A stretch of 64,000 nt of DNA from an uncultured Desulfovibrio sp. (GCA_900546145.1 URBN01000011.1:1-64000), one strand, 5' to 3'; shown: positions 8,894 to 17,535, counted from the first letter of the stretch. Program-made: numbers and translations. Notes: a model not told the origin generated them from the letters alone.

Positions 8894-9637
8894 CTACACG
8901 CGCAGGAAACGGCCCCGCTCCCAGGTGAATCCAAGATGGTACTGCACAAAGGCATCTATGGCCTGGGCTGTCTGGCGCCTGTCCTGCGGCGAAAGACCAG
9001 ACGCAGGCCATGAAAGAGGATATTCTTGCTGTACATCCCGCAGGACGTCAAGCGCTTTTGCCGAAAGGACAATGCCCCCACCCCGCGAACGGGACGCGCA
9101 CTCCTCACAGAGCACCCGGGCCTCCTCGACAGAAAAACGCCCCGCGCCTTCAACAGGCCTGCCGCACGAGGCGCAGGTGTCGAAGCCGGGGGCGTATCCC
9201 AGAATGCCTGCCAGACGCAGGCGGAAAAAAAAGGGAAAAAGAACCGAAGGCGCATCCGCGGATTCGAGGCGGGCCAGCATTTCAGAGAGAAGCCTGAAAC
9301 CTTCTTCCCCCGACTGTTCCGGCACACCGACAGCCCGCGTGAACTTGAGGCAGTTGGCCGCAATCCCGAGGAGGGCCGGGCTGTGCCGCAGTCTCTCGGG
9401 CCCCTTCTCCAGAACAGCCTCCTCGAGATCCAGGTACGAGCCCCTGCGTGAGGGCGAGACCCGGCACGTGAGGATGTTCATCACGTCCAGACACCCCACA
9501 AAACGGCGCCTGCTGTGGGCACCTCCAAACGCAAAGACTGTCTGCATGCCGTGGCCGCGGAAAAGAATGCGGAGCCACACGTCGGCTTCCCTGAAAAGCC
9601 CTTTGGCCACCACAAAGCCCGTGTCACTCCAGTCCAT
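8894..9637 (-). CDS. recO: DNA repair protein RecO
   Basis: RecO works with RecR to load RecA on SSB-coated single-stranded DNA. The 247-residue protein has an N-terminal OB fold (GFVVAKGLFREADVWLRILFRGHG) and a helical C-terminal part. It also has a four-Cys zinc-binding knuckle (CASCGRPVEGAG...VLCEECA) found in many RecO proteins. It follows the rodZ-like gene by 19 bases and precedes glyQ by 25, so it is internal to the operon. Confidence 0.9.
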   Translation of the reverse strand: MDWSDTGFVVAKGLFREADVWLRILFRGHGMQTVFAFGGAHSRRRFVGCLDVMNILTCRVSPSRRGSYLDLEEAVLEKGPERLRHSPALLGIAANCLKFTRAVGVPEQSGEEGFRLLSEMLARLESADAPSVLFPFFFRLRLAGILGYAPGFDTCASCGRPVEGAGRFSVEEARVLCEECASRSRGGGIVLSAKALDVLRDVQQEYPLSWPASGLSPQDRRQTAQAIDAFVQYHLGFTWERGRFLRV

Positions 9638-9656
9638 GGGCCTCCCAGCCCCCTTC

Positions 9657-10727
9657 CTACTGGGGCATGGGGGGGAAGGTCATGGTGCGGACCTGGCCGG
9701 AACGGCCTCTGTCCTGCAGTTCCTGGCCGTCGTAGATGATACGCACGCCGCCGGCGTTGCCGAGGCGCAGCACAAGCTTGGCCGTGAACGGGAAGGTCAG
9801 GGTCTCGCCCTTTTTCATGGTATGCTGATCCGGTTTTCCGGAGTCTGCGGTGGCCTGCATCCAGCAGGTTTCTTCGGCTATGAGTACAATCTTATGCTGG
9901 CCGGGAAGCGCGGAAAGATCCGCGTTGGGAGGCATATTGGGATTGGCGGCCTGCGGGGAAGGCTTCGTGCCGTTTCCGGCGAGGCCGGCCTTGCCAGCCA
10001 GCGTAGCGTTGCCCTGCAGTGTCCCCCACGGGGAATCCGCGGGCACGACACCGGCCAGGGGCTGCCGCCCGGTACCCGTGGCGTTCAGCGACGGAGATCC
10101 GGCGGAGGTGGCGCTTCCGGCGCCGGCGGGCATGTTGGGCGTGCGCTGGGCGGGAGCCTGCATGTCACCAAGTCCGGAGTCAGACTTCTGCCCGGCGGGC
10201 TGGGTCTTCTGATCAACGGAACCGGTTACCTGGCTTCCGGACATGCTGGCGTTCTGGCCGCCCGCGGCAAAGCCATCCTGAGGATTCTTCGTCTGCATGG
10301 GGGCTTGCGCGGTATTGCCGATCCCGCTCTCCTTGGCGACAAAATCGATAAGACCGAAACGCCACACGGCCCATGCGATGAGGCAGGCCAGAGCGAGGCT
10401 CAGGACAATGCCAATCCAGCGCGTGTCACGGTGTGGACGGGCGGAAACATCAGGCTCGAAGAGAGGCTCGGTCACGACACTGGATCTGTCGGGACTCAGG
10501 GAATCCAGGACGGGCTTATACTCGTCTTCAGGCAGACCGAGGTAGCGGGCGTAGGACCTGAGAAAGCCTTTAGCGTACGCCGTGTGGGGCATGCCGGACA
10601 GATCGCCTTTCTCGAGGGCATCAAGATGGCTTGTGGAAATTTTGAGACGTTCCGAAACGTTTTCCAGGGACAGGCCGCGCTCTTCGCGTTTTGCGCGCAG
10701 TGCGGCGCCAAGCTCTTCAAGAGTCAT
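9657..10727 (-). CDS. RodZ-like helix-turn-helix membrane protein
   Basis: The 356-residue protein has an N-terminal Xre-type HTH_25 domain (residues 1-70, MTLEELGAALRAKREERGL). A single membrane segment follows (about 102-122, IGIVLSLALACLIAWAVW), then a long Gly/Pro/Gln/Ala-rich periplasmic linker, and a C-terminal DUF4115-type beta domain (about 270-350). This is the architecture of RodZ, which anchors MreB filaments and helps set rod shape. The HTH domain in RodZ contacts MreB rather than DNA. The gene lies between the SurA-like isomerase and recO, away from mreBCD, as is common for rodZ. Confidence 0.8.
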   Translation of the reverse strand: MTLEELGAALRAKREERGLSLENVSERLKISTSHLDALEKGDLSGMPHTAYAKGFLRSYARYLGLPEDEYKPVLDSLSPDRSSVVTEPLFEPDVSARPHRDTRWIGIVLSLALACLIAWAVWRFGLIDFVAKESGIGNTAQAPMQTKNPQDGFAAGGQNASMSGSQVTGSVDQKTQPAGQKSDSGLGDMQAPAQRTPNMPAGAGSATSAGSPSLNATGTGRQPLAGVVPADSPWGTLQGNATLAGKAGLAGNGTKPSPQAANPNMPPNADLSALPGQHKIVLIAEETCWMQATADSGKPDQHTMKKGETLTFPFTAKLVLRLGNAGGVRIIYDGQELQDRGRSGQVRTMTFPPMPQ

Positions 10728-10750
10728 GAAATCAACCTCTCGCCGTCAGA

Positions 10751-11689
10751 CTAAAAACGTCTGTCTATGATAGCCTTGGACATGAGATCCTTGTTGAAAT
10801 CTTCCAGACGGGAATCAGCCTTGGGATCGCGCAGTTTGGCGTCGATAAACGGAGTGGCTTCCTGCAGCGTCATAATCCTGAGCTTGGTATCTCCTTTGGG
10901 GCTGAAAAGGCGCACCTGGGCCTTGAACTGGGCGTTATAGGAGAAAAGATCCGTAACCTCGCCCGGCTGCATGCTGTTAAGACGGCCCTTCCATTCGTCA
11001 TTGAGACGGTTCCACTGGACGGCACCGGCATCGCCGTCATTGTTCGAACGGTTGACGGCGTATTTCATGAACGCGTCGTGCCAGCTTATGGCACCGCTTT
11101 TCACTTTGGGAGCGATTTCATTATAGGGAGCCTTCGGATTGTAGATGAGAACCTGCATGTGCAGGCCTTCACGGTTGTACATGGTGCTCTTGTGAGCCTC
11201 GTAGTACGCCTTGATTTCCTCAGGAGTGACAATGGTGCGGCGGCCAACCTGCTGCCCCAGGATCCTCTGGCGGAGGAGGCTGCTCTTAACCTGACTGCGC
11301 AGCTGGGTGAGAGTCATGCCGTCACGGGCGAGGGACTGCTCAAACTGAGCCCTGGTCATGCGGCGGGACTGATACATATTGGTGATTTCCTTGTCGACTT
11401 CCGCATCCGTGACTTCGACTTTGAGGCGCCTGGCTTCGTTCTGATACAGAACGTCCAGAATCATCATGTCCAGAACCTTGTTCATGATTTCCCGGGCCCT
11501 GTCCTTCTGAGCGGGATTTCGGGGATCGATATGTGCCCTGGCCAGCTCGGGATAGGAATTGCGTTCCAGATCATACATGGTGATGACATTTCCATTGACC
11601 ACAGCAGCAACTCTGTTGATCTGCTCGGCAGCGGCCGGCTGGATCATGGCCATGCCGATAATCAGCAGAAAACCAAGCAATTTTTTCAC
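10751..11689 (-). CDS. SurA-like periplasmic peptidyl-prolyl isomerase/chaperone
   Basis: The 312-residue protein starts with a signal peptide (KKLLGFLLIIGMAMIQPAAA). A SurA N-terminal region follows (QINRVAAVVNGNVITMYDLE, then helices around ILDVLYQNEARRL), then one divergent PpiC-like region (about 190-270). SurA-type proteins chaperone outer-membrane proteins in the periplasm. I chose GTG 11689 because GGAGG lies 8 bases upstream and it gives a clean signal peptide; the ATG further upstream would add 23 charged residues before it. It sits 87 bases after mfd, in the same direction. Confidence 0.82.
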   Translation of the reverse strand: MKKLLGFLLIIGMAMIQPAAAEQINRVAAVVNGNVITMYDLERNSYPELARAHIDPRNPAQKDRAREIMNKVLDMMILDVLYQNEARRLKVEVTDAEVDKEITNMYQSRRMTRAQFEQSLARDGMTLTQLRSQVKSSLLRQRILGQQVGRRTIVTPEEIKAYYEAHKSTMYNREGLHMQVLIYNPKAPYNEIAPKVKSGAISWHDAFMKYAVNRSNNDGDAGAVQWNRLNDEWKGRLNSMQPGEVTDLFSYNAQFKAQVRLFSPKGDTKLRIMTLQEATPFIDAKLRDPKADSRLEDFNKDLMSKAIIDRRF

Positions 11690-11776
11690 AACGAAATCCT
11701 CCGCAAAAATTCGGCTCCTTATTACCCGCATTCTCTCACCCTTGGCAAGGTGTTCCAAAGAGGCATCCTGAATCCT

Positions 11777-14700
11777 TTAGGATTTTCTGTCGGGTTTTTT
11801 CCTTCGTTTCACGCCGCCCACCCTGACGGTAAGGCCCTGAAGATCCGGAGCCGGCGACTGCGTTCTGGAAGGTTTGCGCGGTTTCGGGCGGCGTTCCACG
11901 TTCAGATAGGACGGAATATCCTTCTTCTCCTTCGCCGGCTCCGTCTGTGCCTTCTCTCCGTCTCCGGAAGCGGTTTCAGCGCGCACGGACTCGAGATCCG
12001 CCCTCAGGCCGGCGAGCGCCTCCCTGAAGGGTTTGTCCGACGGAACCGGCAGAATGAGCGTTGCCGGAGGTGTGAGCTTCGCGCCATGCGTCTGATTGGC
12101 CAGTGTGAGAATCCTGACAGGGTCCGAAGCTGTCTGTCCCTCTGCCCAGCACAGTTTGACATGCTTCAGACTGAGATCGGCCTTCTGCACCTGCAGTCCG
12201 GTAAGAAACTGCTTGAAATCAAGGACAGCAAGGAAATTCTGGAAATCTTCAGGGAAGGGGCCGAAGCGGTCACGCAGGGAAAGGGCAATCTGCTCCCTGG
12301 TCGGCCCGTCCGGAGCCGTGGTGAGCTCCTTGTAGTAACGGAGCCTTTCCTGACCGTCTTCGATATAGGTTTCCGGTATGCGGGCGGGAACGCCGATATT
12401 GAGCTCGGTTTCAACCCGCTGCACCTCGGGCGTGCCCCTGAGGCGGTCCACGGCCTGCGCGAGCATCTCGAGATACAGGTCAAGGCCGACCCTGGTAATC
12501 TGGCCGGACTGGGCTTCACCAAGGATATTGCCGGCGCCCCTGAGACGGAGATCCTCCATGGCGACTTTGAAGCCGGCGCCGAGGTAGTCCATTTCCAGGA
12601 TGATACGCAGACGCTCTTCGGCGAGCTTTGTCAGATGATCCTTGTCGGGAACCACGAAATAGGCATAGGCCTGGCGGTCACTGCGTCCTACCCGGCCCCG
12701 CAGCTGATAGAGCTGGCCGAGGCCAAAATTCTGAGCCTGATCCACAATCAGGGTATTGGCCCGCGGGAAATCCAGGCCGGATTCCACAAGAGACGTGCAC
12801 ACGAGGACATCAAGCTCGCCATGCCAGAAACGGCGCATATTGTCCTCGACCTCTTCTTCGTTCATCTTGCCGTGGGCCATGGCGATACGGGCCTCCGGCA
12901 CCAGTTTGTGCACAAACTCGGCCACACGGCCAAGCCCCTGCACCCTGTTATAGACCCAGAATACCTGTCCGCCGCGTTCCATCTCGCGCTTCACCACTTC
13001 CCTGAGCGTCTTTTCGTCGCGGTTCAGCACCAGAGATTCCACGGGTTTGCGGTCCTGCGGAGCGGTCTCAATGATGGAAAGGTCGCGGATACCGGACATG
13101 GAAAGCTGCAGCGTCCTCGGAATAGGCGTGGCCGTAAGCGTCAGAACATCCACGTTTTTCTTCAGCGATTTGAGCATTTCCTTGTGCCGCACACCGAAAC
13201 GCTGTTCCTCATCGAGAATAAGCAGTGCCAGATTGGGCAGTTCCACATCCGAGGAAAGAAGCCGGTGTGTGCCGATGAGAATATCAATCTGTCCTCTTGC
13301 CGCCTCCCGGATGACTTCCTTCTGCTTTTCCGCGGACACGAAGCGGGAAAGCAGCCCCACGTTAACGGGGAAGCCGCTCATCCTGGCCCTGAAAGTCTGA
13401 TAATGCTGCTCGGCCAGCACAGTCGTCGGACAGAGCAGCGCCACCTGACGGCCTTCCGTCGCCGCCCTGAAGGCTGCACGCATGGCCACTTCGGTTTTGC
13501 CGAACCCCACGTCGCCGCAGATGAGCCTGTCCATGGGTTCATCACGCTCCATGTCACGGAGAACGTCAGCAATGGCCTTCGCCTGATCCGGCGTTTCCTC
13601 AAACCCGAACGTGGATTCGAACTCACGATAGAGGTCGTTCACAGGAGGATAGGAAAAGCCCTTCGCCACCTTGCGGTAGGCGTACATCTCCACAAGGTCA
13701 GCCGCTATCTTCTCAATGGCCTTGCGGGCACGCTCCTTGCTGGCGTTCCAGCGGGAGCCGCCAAGTTTGTCCAGCGCCGGCTCGGCTCCATCGCCGCCCT
13801 TGAAGCGCTGGATAAGGGACAGCCTGTCCACCGGCACGTACAGGCTGTCGCTGCCCTGGTATTCCATAACCAGGAAGTCATTGCCCGTGCCGGCCATATC
13901 AATGCGCTTCAGTCCCCTGAAGCGGCCAATGCCGTAATCCCTGTGAACGAGCAGTTCACCTTCCTTCAGATCTTCGAAGGAATCCAAGCCCTTGAAGGCG
14001 CGCGTACTCCGGGTACCAGACCTTTCGGCTTTGGGGAAGAGAATTCCTTCCCCGAGAATGATCGAATTGTCCCAGAGGAGTTCGGAACCTTTTCTGAAGG
14101 AAGAAAGAAGAGCGAAAAGGCCCTTCTCGCCGAGAGAGTAACGCAGGCGCGGCGCAATGCCCTCTGTTTCGCAGAGTTTGAGAAACTTCTTTCGGGCCCG
14201 ATCCGTGGAAAAGCTGAGCAGCACCTGGTTCTTCTCAGCCATCCACGTCTTCAGGGCGGCGCTCATCTGCAGCCAGGGCCGGTCCATGGCGCCGGGATCG
14301 GTAAAGACCTCCTGGAAGGAGTGCAGCTCATGCTCGCACATATCGATGCCGGACTGCTCCACTCCCACCACAAGGGGCTCGGAATAGACAATTGTGCCGC
14401 CCTGCAGGGGAGCCGCGTCACGGCTGCGCAGACAGAGAGAAGAAGGCTGCTGGGGTTCGGCGTCCTCCGAGGAAAGCTTTTCCGCGGCATCGTCCCAGAC
14501 CTCTTCAAGAACCTCGCGGGTATCATTCTCCCCATCGCAGAAGAAGAAGCTTCCCTTCGGGAGCCAGTCTTCCAGGAGAGAGGCGTTTTCGTGCACCACG
14601 CCTGGCATGAGAGCCCTGCCCGTTTCACGCAGGGCCTTTCTGCAGGCATAGGACATGTTTTCCGTGATTACGCCTTCCCGGAAGAGCTTTTGAAAGCGCT

Positions 14701-15403
14701 GCTCCGCCACTTCGAGACTCTTTGCATCGCTCAGATAGGGAGCCGCCGGAATAACGGTCAGAGAATCCGTATCCCCCACAGAACGCTGGCTTTCCGGGTC
14801 GAAAACTCTCAGCTCGTCGACCGTGTCGCCGAAGAACTCCAGACGCAACGGCCTCGTGTATCCAGGGGCGAAAATGTCGAGGATATCGCCCCTGCGGGCG
14901 ACTTCGCCGGGGTTGGTCACCATGGGAACACGGGAAAACCCCCACTCAACGAGCTGATCAAGGAGCAAATCCTGAGGCCAGTCAGCGCCCTTTGCTATCT
15001 CGAGAGTGTTCTTCAGAAAGAAGTCCCGGGATGGATACCTGACAAGGAGAGAGCCGGCGCTCGCAACAACGATACGGGGTGCGCCCAGAGAAAGCGCGTA
15101 GAGGGACGCCAGGCGTGACGCCCAGACGGAAGGACCGCTGCGCAGAAGGAGTCCGGGGGGGAGGCTGATGACACTCCTGGCCCACGCCGGGGTATCCGGC
15201 GGAACCGGTTCGGCGGAGAGTTCCGGGGTAAAGAGCACGGCCAGGCCCTGGAGAGCCTGAAAGCTCTCCCGGCTGCCGGCCACAAGTACGGCGGTGCGCC
15301 CGCGGGCGACGGACTCAGCCGCCAGCCTGGCCCGGGTGGCCAGGCCCGCCCGATCAAGATGCAGGACAGCTTCCTGCGTATCCAGAGGAAAACGAGTCTG
15401 CAT
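11777..15403 (-). CDS. mfd: Transcription-repair coupling factor Mfd
   Basis: Mfd is a DNA translocase that removes RNA polymerase stalled at lesions and recruits UvrA. The 1208-residue protein has the UvrB-like N-terminal module, a CarD/RID polymerase-binding domain (about 480-560, ELLVHRDYGIGRFRGLKRI), and a RecG-like motor with Walker A GDVGFGKTEVAMRA and DEEQRFGVRHKE. The C-terminal TRCF domain follows, and the protein ends with about 80 basic, low-complexity residues. The length is usual (about 1150). It leads the mfd-surA-rodZ-recO-glyQ-glyS run. Confidence 0.96.
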   Translation of the reverse strand: MQTRFPLDTQEAVLHLDRAGLATRARLAAESVARGRTAVLVAGSRESFQALQGLAVLFTPELSAEPVPPDTPAWARSVISLPPGLLLRSGPSVWASRLASLYALSLGAPRIVVASAGSLLVRYPSRDFFLKNTLEIAKGADWPQDLLLDQLVEWGFSRVPMVTNPGEVARRGDILDIFAPGYTRPLRLEFFGDTVDELRVFDPESQRSVGDTDSLTVIPAAPYLSDAKSLEVAEQRFQKLFREGVITENMSYACRKALRETGRALMPGVVHENASLLEDWLPKGSFFFCDGENDTREVLEEVWDDAAEKLSSEDAEPQQPSSLCLRSRDAAPLQGGTIVYSEPLVVGVEQSGIDMCEHELHSFQEVFTDPGAMDRPWLQMSAALKTWMAEKNQVLLSFSTDRARKKFLKLCETEGIAPRLRYSLGEKGLFALLSSFRKGSELLWDNSIILGEGILFPKAERSGTRSTRAFKGLDSFEDLKEGELLVHRDYGIGRFRGLKRIDMAGTGNDFLVMEYQGSDSLYVPVDRLSLIQRFKGGDGAEPALDKLGGSRWNASKERARKAIEKIAADLVEMYAYRKVAKGFSYPPVNDLYREFESTFGFEETPDQAKAIADVLRDMERDEPMDRLICGDVGFGKTEVAMRAAFRAATEGRQVALLCPTTVLAEQHYQTFRARMSGFPVNVGLLSRFVSAEKQKEVIREAARGQIDILIGTHRLLSSDVELPNLALLILDEEQRFGVRHKEMLKSLKKNVDVLTLTATPIPRTLQLSMSGIRDLSIIETAPQDRKPVESLVLNRDEKTLREVVKREMERGGQVFWVYNRVQGLGRVAEFVHKLVPEARIAMAHGKMNEEEVEDNMRRFWHGELDVLVCTSLVESGLDFPRANTLIVDQAQNFGLGQLYQLRGRVGRSDRQAYAYFVVPDKDHLTKLAEERLRIILEMDYLGAGFKVAMEDLRLRGAGNILGEAQSGQITRVGLDLYLEMLAQAVDRLRGTPEVQRVETELNIGVPARIPETYIEDGQERLRYYKELTTAPDGPTREQIALSLRDRFGPFPEDFQNFLAVLDFKQFLTGLQVQKADLSLKHVKLCWAEGQTASDPVRILTLANQTHGAKLTPPATLILPVPSDKPFREALAGLRADLESVRAETASGDGEKAQTEPAKEKKDIPSYLNVERRPKPRKPSRTQSPAPDLQGLTVRVGGVKRRKKPDRKS

Positions 15404-15464
15404 GTTTTTTCATGCCTTTGGGGATGAAAGAAACGGCTGCGCCGCCCCTGAGGCAGTCATCTTT

Positions 15465-15806
15465 TTAGAAACCGCAGCCGGAACAGCTGCCGCAGCTGCC
15501 GCCGCAGGAATGATCCGACGGACCGAGAACGAAAGGATGGTCTGTCCTGACCACGAAGCCCGTACCGCTAACATCCACAGTCACATTACCGACCATGGCG
15601 AAAAGGGGCTTGGTCATGCAGAACACAATACCGTCAACTTCCTCGGAAACGTCATATTCGGCATCGGCCTTGTCCAGTGTCATGGTGGCGGTGGGACCGC
15701 CGCACGTGCCCGGGGCAAAATACACACGAATGCTCTTGCCGCAGTCGGAATTCGCGGCAAAGAAATCGTCGAGTTCCTTCTTGGCTTTAGGCGTAACAGT
15801 AAACAT
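15465..15806 (-). CDS. IscA/HesB-like iron-sulfur protein 1 (all-Cys form)
   Basis: The 113-residue protein has the HesB/IscA fold: KAKKELDDFF, then APGTCGGPTATMTLDK, where the Cys is at or next to the position of the first Fe-S ligand of IscA. EVDGIVFCMTK follows, and the tail SCGGSCGSCSGC has six Cys. A-type proteins bind or carry Fe-S clusters. The Cys-rich tail is richer than the CGC motif of E. coli IscA. GGAGT lies 9 bases before ATG 15806. It is the last of three tandem paralogs. Its exact client or pathway is unknown to me. Confidence 0.82.
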   Translation of the reverse strand: MFTVTPKAKKELDDFFAANSDCGKSIRVYFAPGTCGGPTATMTLDKADAEYDVSEEVDGIVFCMTKPLFAMVGNVTVDVSGTGFVVRTDHPFVLGPSDHSCGGSCGSCSGCGF

Positions 15807-15838
15807 TGGGCATGACTCCTTTGAAAAGAGAAGAGAAT

Positions 15839-15867
15839 ACGGCGCCCCGTCGTCTCCGGGGCACCGT
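15839..15867 (-). terminator. Hairpin after IscA/HesB-like gene 2, possible terminator
   Basis: A minus-strand stem ACGGTGCCCC/GGGGCGCCGT with a 9-base loop is followed by a pyrimidine-rich but interrupted T tract. It lies between paralogs 2 and 1 and may terminate or attenuate transcription. Confidence 0.45.
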
Positions 15868-15887
15868 ACGGTTCGGAAAACAGAAGG

Positions 15888-16226
15888 CTAGTGGCATCCG
15901 CCGCCGCATCCGGAACACCCTCCACCGCAGCTGCAGCTTCCGCCCATGTCAGGAACGGGGCGTTCGGATACAATGGCGAAGCCGAGATAGCTGAGATCCA
16001 CGCTGATGTTGCCAATGGCTTCGTAGAGCTCCTTCGTCATGCAGTAGGTAACGCCTCCGATCTCTTCGGAAACGTCATTGTCGTCTGCATCATCGAGAGC
16101 CATGGACAGCGTCGGACCACAGCATCCGCCGGGAGCGGGAAAAACGCGGACGGATTTCTTGGCATCGGGATTGCCGTTGAAAAAGGCATCCAGCTCCTTC
16201 TTGGCCGCATCGCTAAGAGAAATCAT
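15888..16226 (-). CDS. IscA/HesB-like iron-sulfur protein 2 (Cys-Cys form)
   Basis: The 112-residue protein is the closest paralog of the upstream selenoprotein gene: SLSDAAKKELDAFF, then APGGCCGPTLSMALDDADD, GGVTYCMTKELYEAIGNISVDLSYLGFAI, and a tail with six Cys (CSCGGGCSGCGGGC). The GGCCG element aligns with SGCSG of IscA, whose Cys is a cluster ligand. The start is ATG 16226 with GGAGG upstream; longer in-frame extensions lack a ribosome site. It lies in tandem between paralogs 1 and 3. Confidence 0.85.
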   Translation of the reverse strand: MISLSDAAKKELDAFFNGNPDAKKSVRVFPAPGGCCGPTLSMALDDADDNDVSEEIGGVTYCMTKELYEAIGNISVDLSYLGFAIVSERPVPDMGGSCSCGGGCSGCGGGCH

Positions 16227-16326
16227 GGAAAAACCTCCACGGGAGATATAAACTGCCTGGGGAAAAGCAGTCCGGAGGGAGGGAGCTATCGCCCTTTTTC
16301 CCGCCTGGTTGGCTCGTTCTGGGCGC

Positions 16327-16361
16327 GGCCTGTTCCCCCGGAAAATCCGGAGGAACAGACC
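16327..16361 (-). other. Strong hairpin between IscA/HesB-like genes 3 and 2
   Basis: A near-perfect 15-bp stem (GGTCTGTTCCTCCGG with CCGGGGGAACAGGCC) around a 5-base loop lies 16 bases after the stop codon of the selenoprotein gene. No T tract follows, so it is more likely an mRNA-stability or processing element than an intrinsic terminator. Confidence 0.5.
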
Positions 16362-16377
16362 GCAGCGGAACGAACGG

Positions 16378-16713
16378 TTAGATGGAGCAGCTGTCCCCTG
16401 TACAGCCGCTGCAGCCATGCCCCTGGGGCGCAGAAGCGCTGTAGGGCCTTTCAGAGCTGATCGTGAAGCCCATGTAGCTGAGGCCTACCGAAACTTCTCC
16501 GATCATCTGATAAAGATTTTTTGTCATGCAAAACGTAATGCCGCCGACTTCCTGGGTCTCATCCTCGTCGTCAGGCTCATCCAGAGCCATTGAAAGAGAA
16601 GGACCGCTTCAGCCGCCGGGGGCTACAAAAACACGAACGGATTTTTGGGTGTCAGAGTGGCTGGAGAAAAATGCATCCAGCTCTTTTTTGGCAGCATCAT
16701 CTAAGGTGATCAT
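16378..16713 (-). CDS. IscA/HesB-like selenoprotein (in-frame UGA read as selenocysteine)
   Basis: Read from ATG 16713 (GGAGG nine bases upstream), the frame is open for 111 residues except for one TGA at codon 35 (16609-16611). Both sides of the TGA match paralog 2: DDAAKKELDAFF and KSVRVFVAPGG before it, SGPSLSMALDEPDDEDE and GGITFCMTKNLYQMIGEVSVGLSYMGF after it. The TGA falls where the paralog has the first Cys of GGCCG, aligned with the Fe-S ligand Cys of IscA (SGCSG). HesB-like selenoproteins are a known family in anaerobes. Starting instead at ATG 16590 would lose the N-terminal third and has no Shine-Dalgarno site. The tail has Cys at CSGC and SCSI. A plain nonsense mutation is the alternative, made unlikely by the exact Cys position and the hairpin just downstream. 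Confidence 0.87.
16574..16588 (-). promoter_or_regulatory. Candidate bacterial SECIS element
   Basis: In the mRNA, a GGCUC/GAGCC stem of five perfect pairs encloses the loop UGGAU and begins 21 bases after the UGA. A small apical stem with a G in the first loop positions, 16-37 bases after UGA, is what SelB recognises in bacterial selenoprotein mRNAs. It lies in the coding sequence for MALDEP. Confidence 0.65.
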
Positions 16714-17001
16714 GAAAAAAATCCTCCAATGATCGGCAAAATGTTAACGAAAATGAAGATCCAGAAAGCAGTGCGGAGCCGTAAAAACTCACGCACTTTT
16801 CCCGAGCTGGGAATTTGTAAGATTATCAGAAACCAATCCTGCCTGCAAACGCATCCGGGGATCTGCTGCCGATAACCGTATTTTGTAAAATAACAACTAT
16901 AACCAAAAATGGAATACCCTGACAGCCTTTTCCACTCTTTTCAGCAGACGGCAAAACTGATAATTTGAATCAACCCTTTCTTTTTTTGCATGGAGATTTT
17001 T
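16714..17001. other. Divergent intergenic region between the selenoprotein gene and pyrR
   Basis: This AT-rich region of about 290 bases must hold both promoters. On the minus strand a GATAAT with a TTGCAG 15 bases upstream (near 16825-16850) is a possible promoter for the IscA/HesB cluster. I see no convincing -35/-10 pair for pyrR and no operator repeat. Confidence 0.4.
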
Positions 17002-17535
17002 ATGGAATCCAAGCTCCTTCTCGATGACGGCGAAATCACGCGCACGCTGGAGCGTCTCGCCTACCAAATTCTCGAAAAGCATGAGAAATGCGAAAACATC
17101 ATGCTTGTCGGCATCGAACGCCGCGGCGCCGATCTGGCCAGACGTCTGCAGAAAATCCTGACCTCGACCGTGAATCACGAGGTTGCTCTGGGAACCCTCG
17201 ACATCAACCTGTATCGTGATGACTGGACTTCCATGGACGCCTCTCCGCGCGTGGGTCAGTCCAACATTCCCCAGGATGTGACCGGTGTCGCCGTCATTCT
17301 TATTGATGACGTCCTCTACACGGGCAGAACCATCAGATCTGCCCTCGAAGCCATCCTTGATTACGGCAGGCCCAGCTCCGTTGAGCTTCTGGTTCTCATT
17401 GACCGCGGACACCGCGAGCTTCCCATCCAGGCCGACTACGTTGGCCGCACCATTAATACGTCCAGGGAAGAACACGTAGATGTCCTGCTTGAAGAACGCG
17501 ACGGCAAGAACGAAGTACGCATTTCCCGCGACTGA
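17002..17535 (+). CDS. pyrR: Bifunctional pyr operon regulator/uracil phosphoribosyltransferase PyrR
   Basis: The 177-residue protein is a type I phosphoribosyltransferase. The PRPP loop VILIDDVLYTGRTIRSAL is intact, the N-terminus LLLDDGEITRTLERLAYQIL and the IERRGADLARRL segment are PyrR-specific, and HRELPIQADYVGR follows. In Bacillus PyrR binds pyr mRNA to control attenuation; in Gram-negatives it may act mainly as an enzyme or a regulator of unknown targets. I chose ATG 17002 because GGAG lies 7 bases upstream; the ATG at 16990 contains that site. It is monocistronic, with a terminator right after it. No PyrR-binding loop was seen in the carB leader in this window. Confidence 0.9.
   Translation: MESKLLLDDGEITRTLERLAYQILEKHEKCENIMLVGIERRGADLARRLQKILTSTVNHEVALGTLDINLYRDDWTSMDASPRVGQSNIPQDVTGVAVILIDDVLYTGRTIRSALEAILDYGRPSSVELLVLIDRGHRELPIQADYVGRTINTSREEHVDVLLEERDGKNEVRISRD

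Noticed and set aside
11078..15118. A 1346-codon open frame antisense to mfd
   Set aside because: It is a shadow created by the codon bias of mfd on the other strand. It has no ribosome site and no recognisable domain, and it overlaps a certain gene.
16378..16590. A 70-codon gene starting at ATG 16590
   Set aside because: It is only the part of the IscA/HesB-like gene after the UGA. There is no Shine-Dalgarno site before 16590, and it would lose the conserved N-terminal third.
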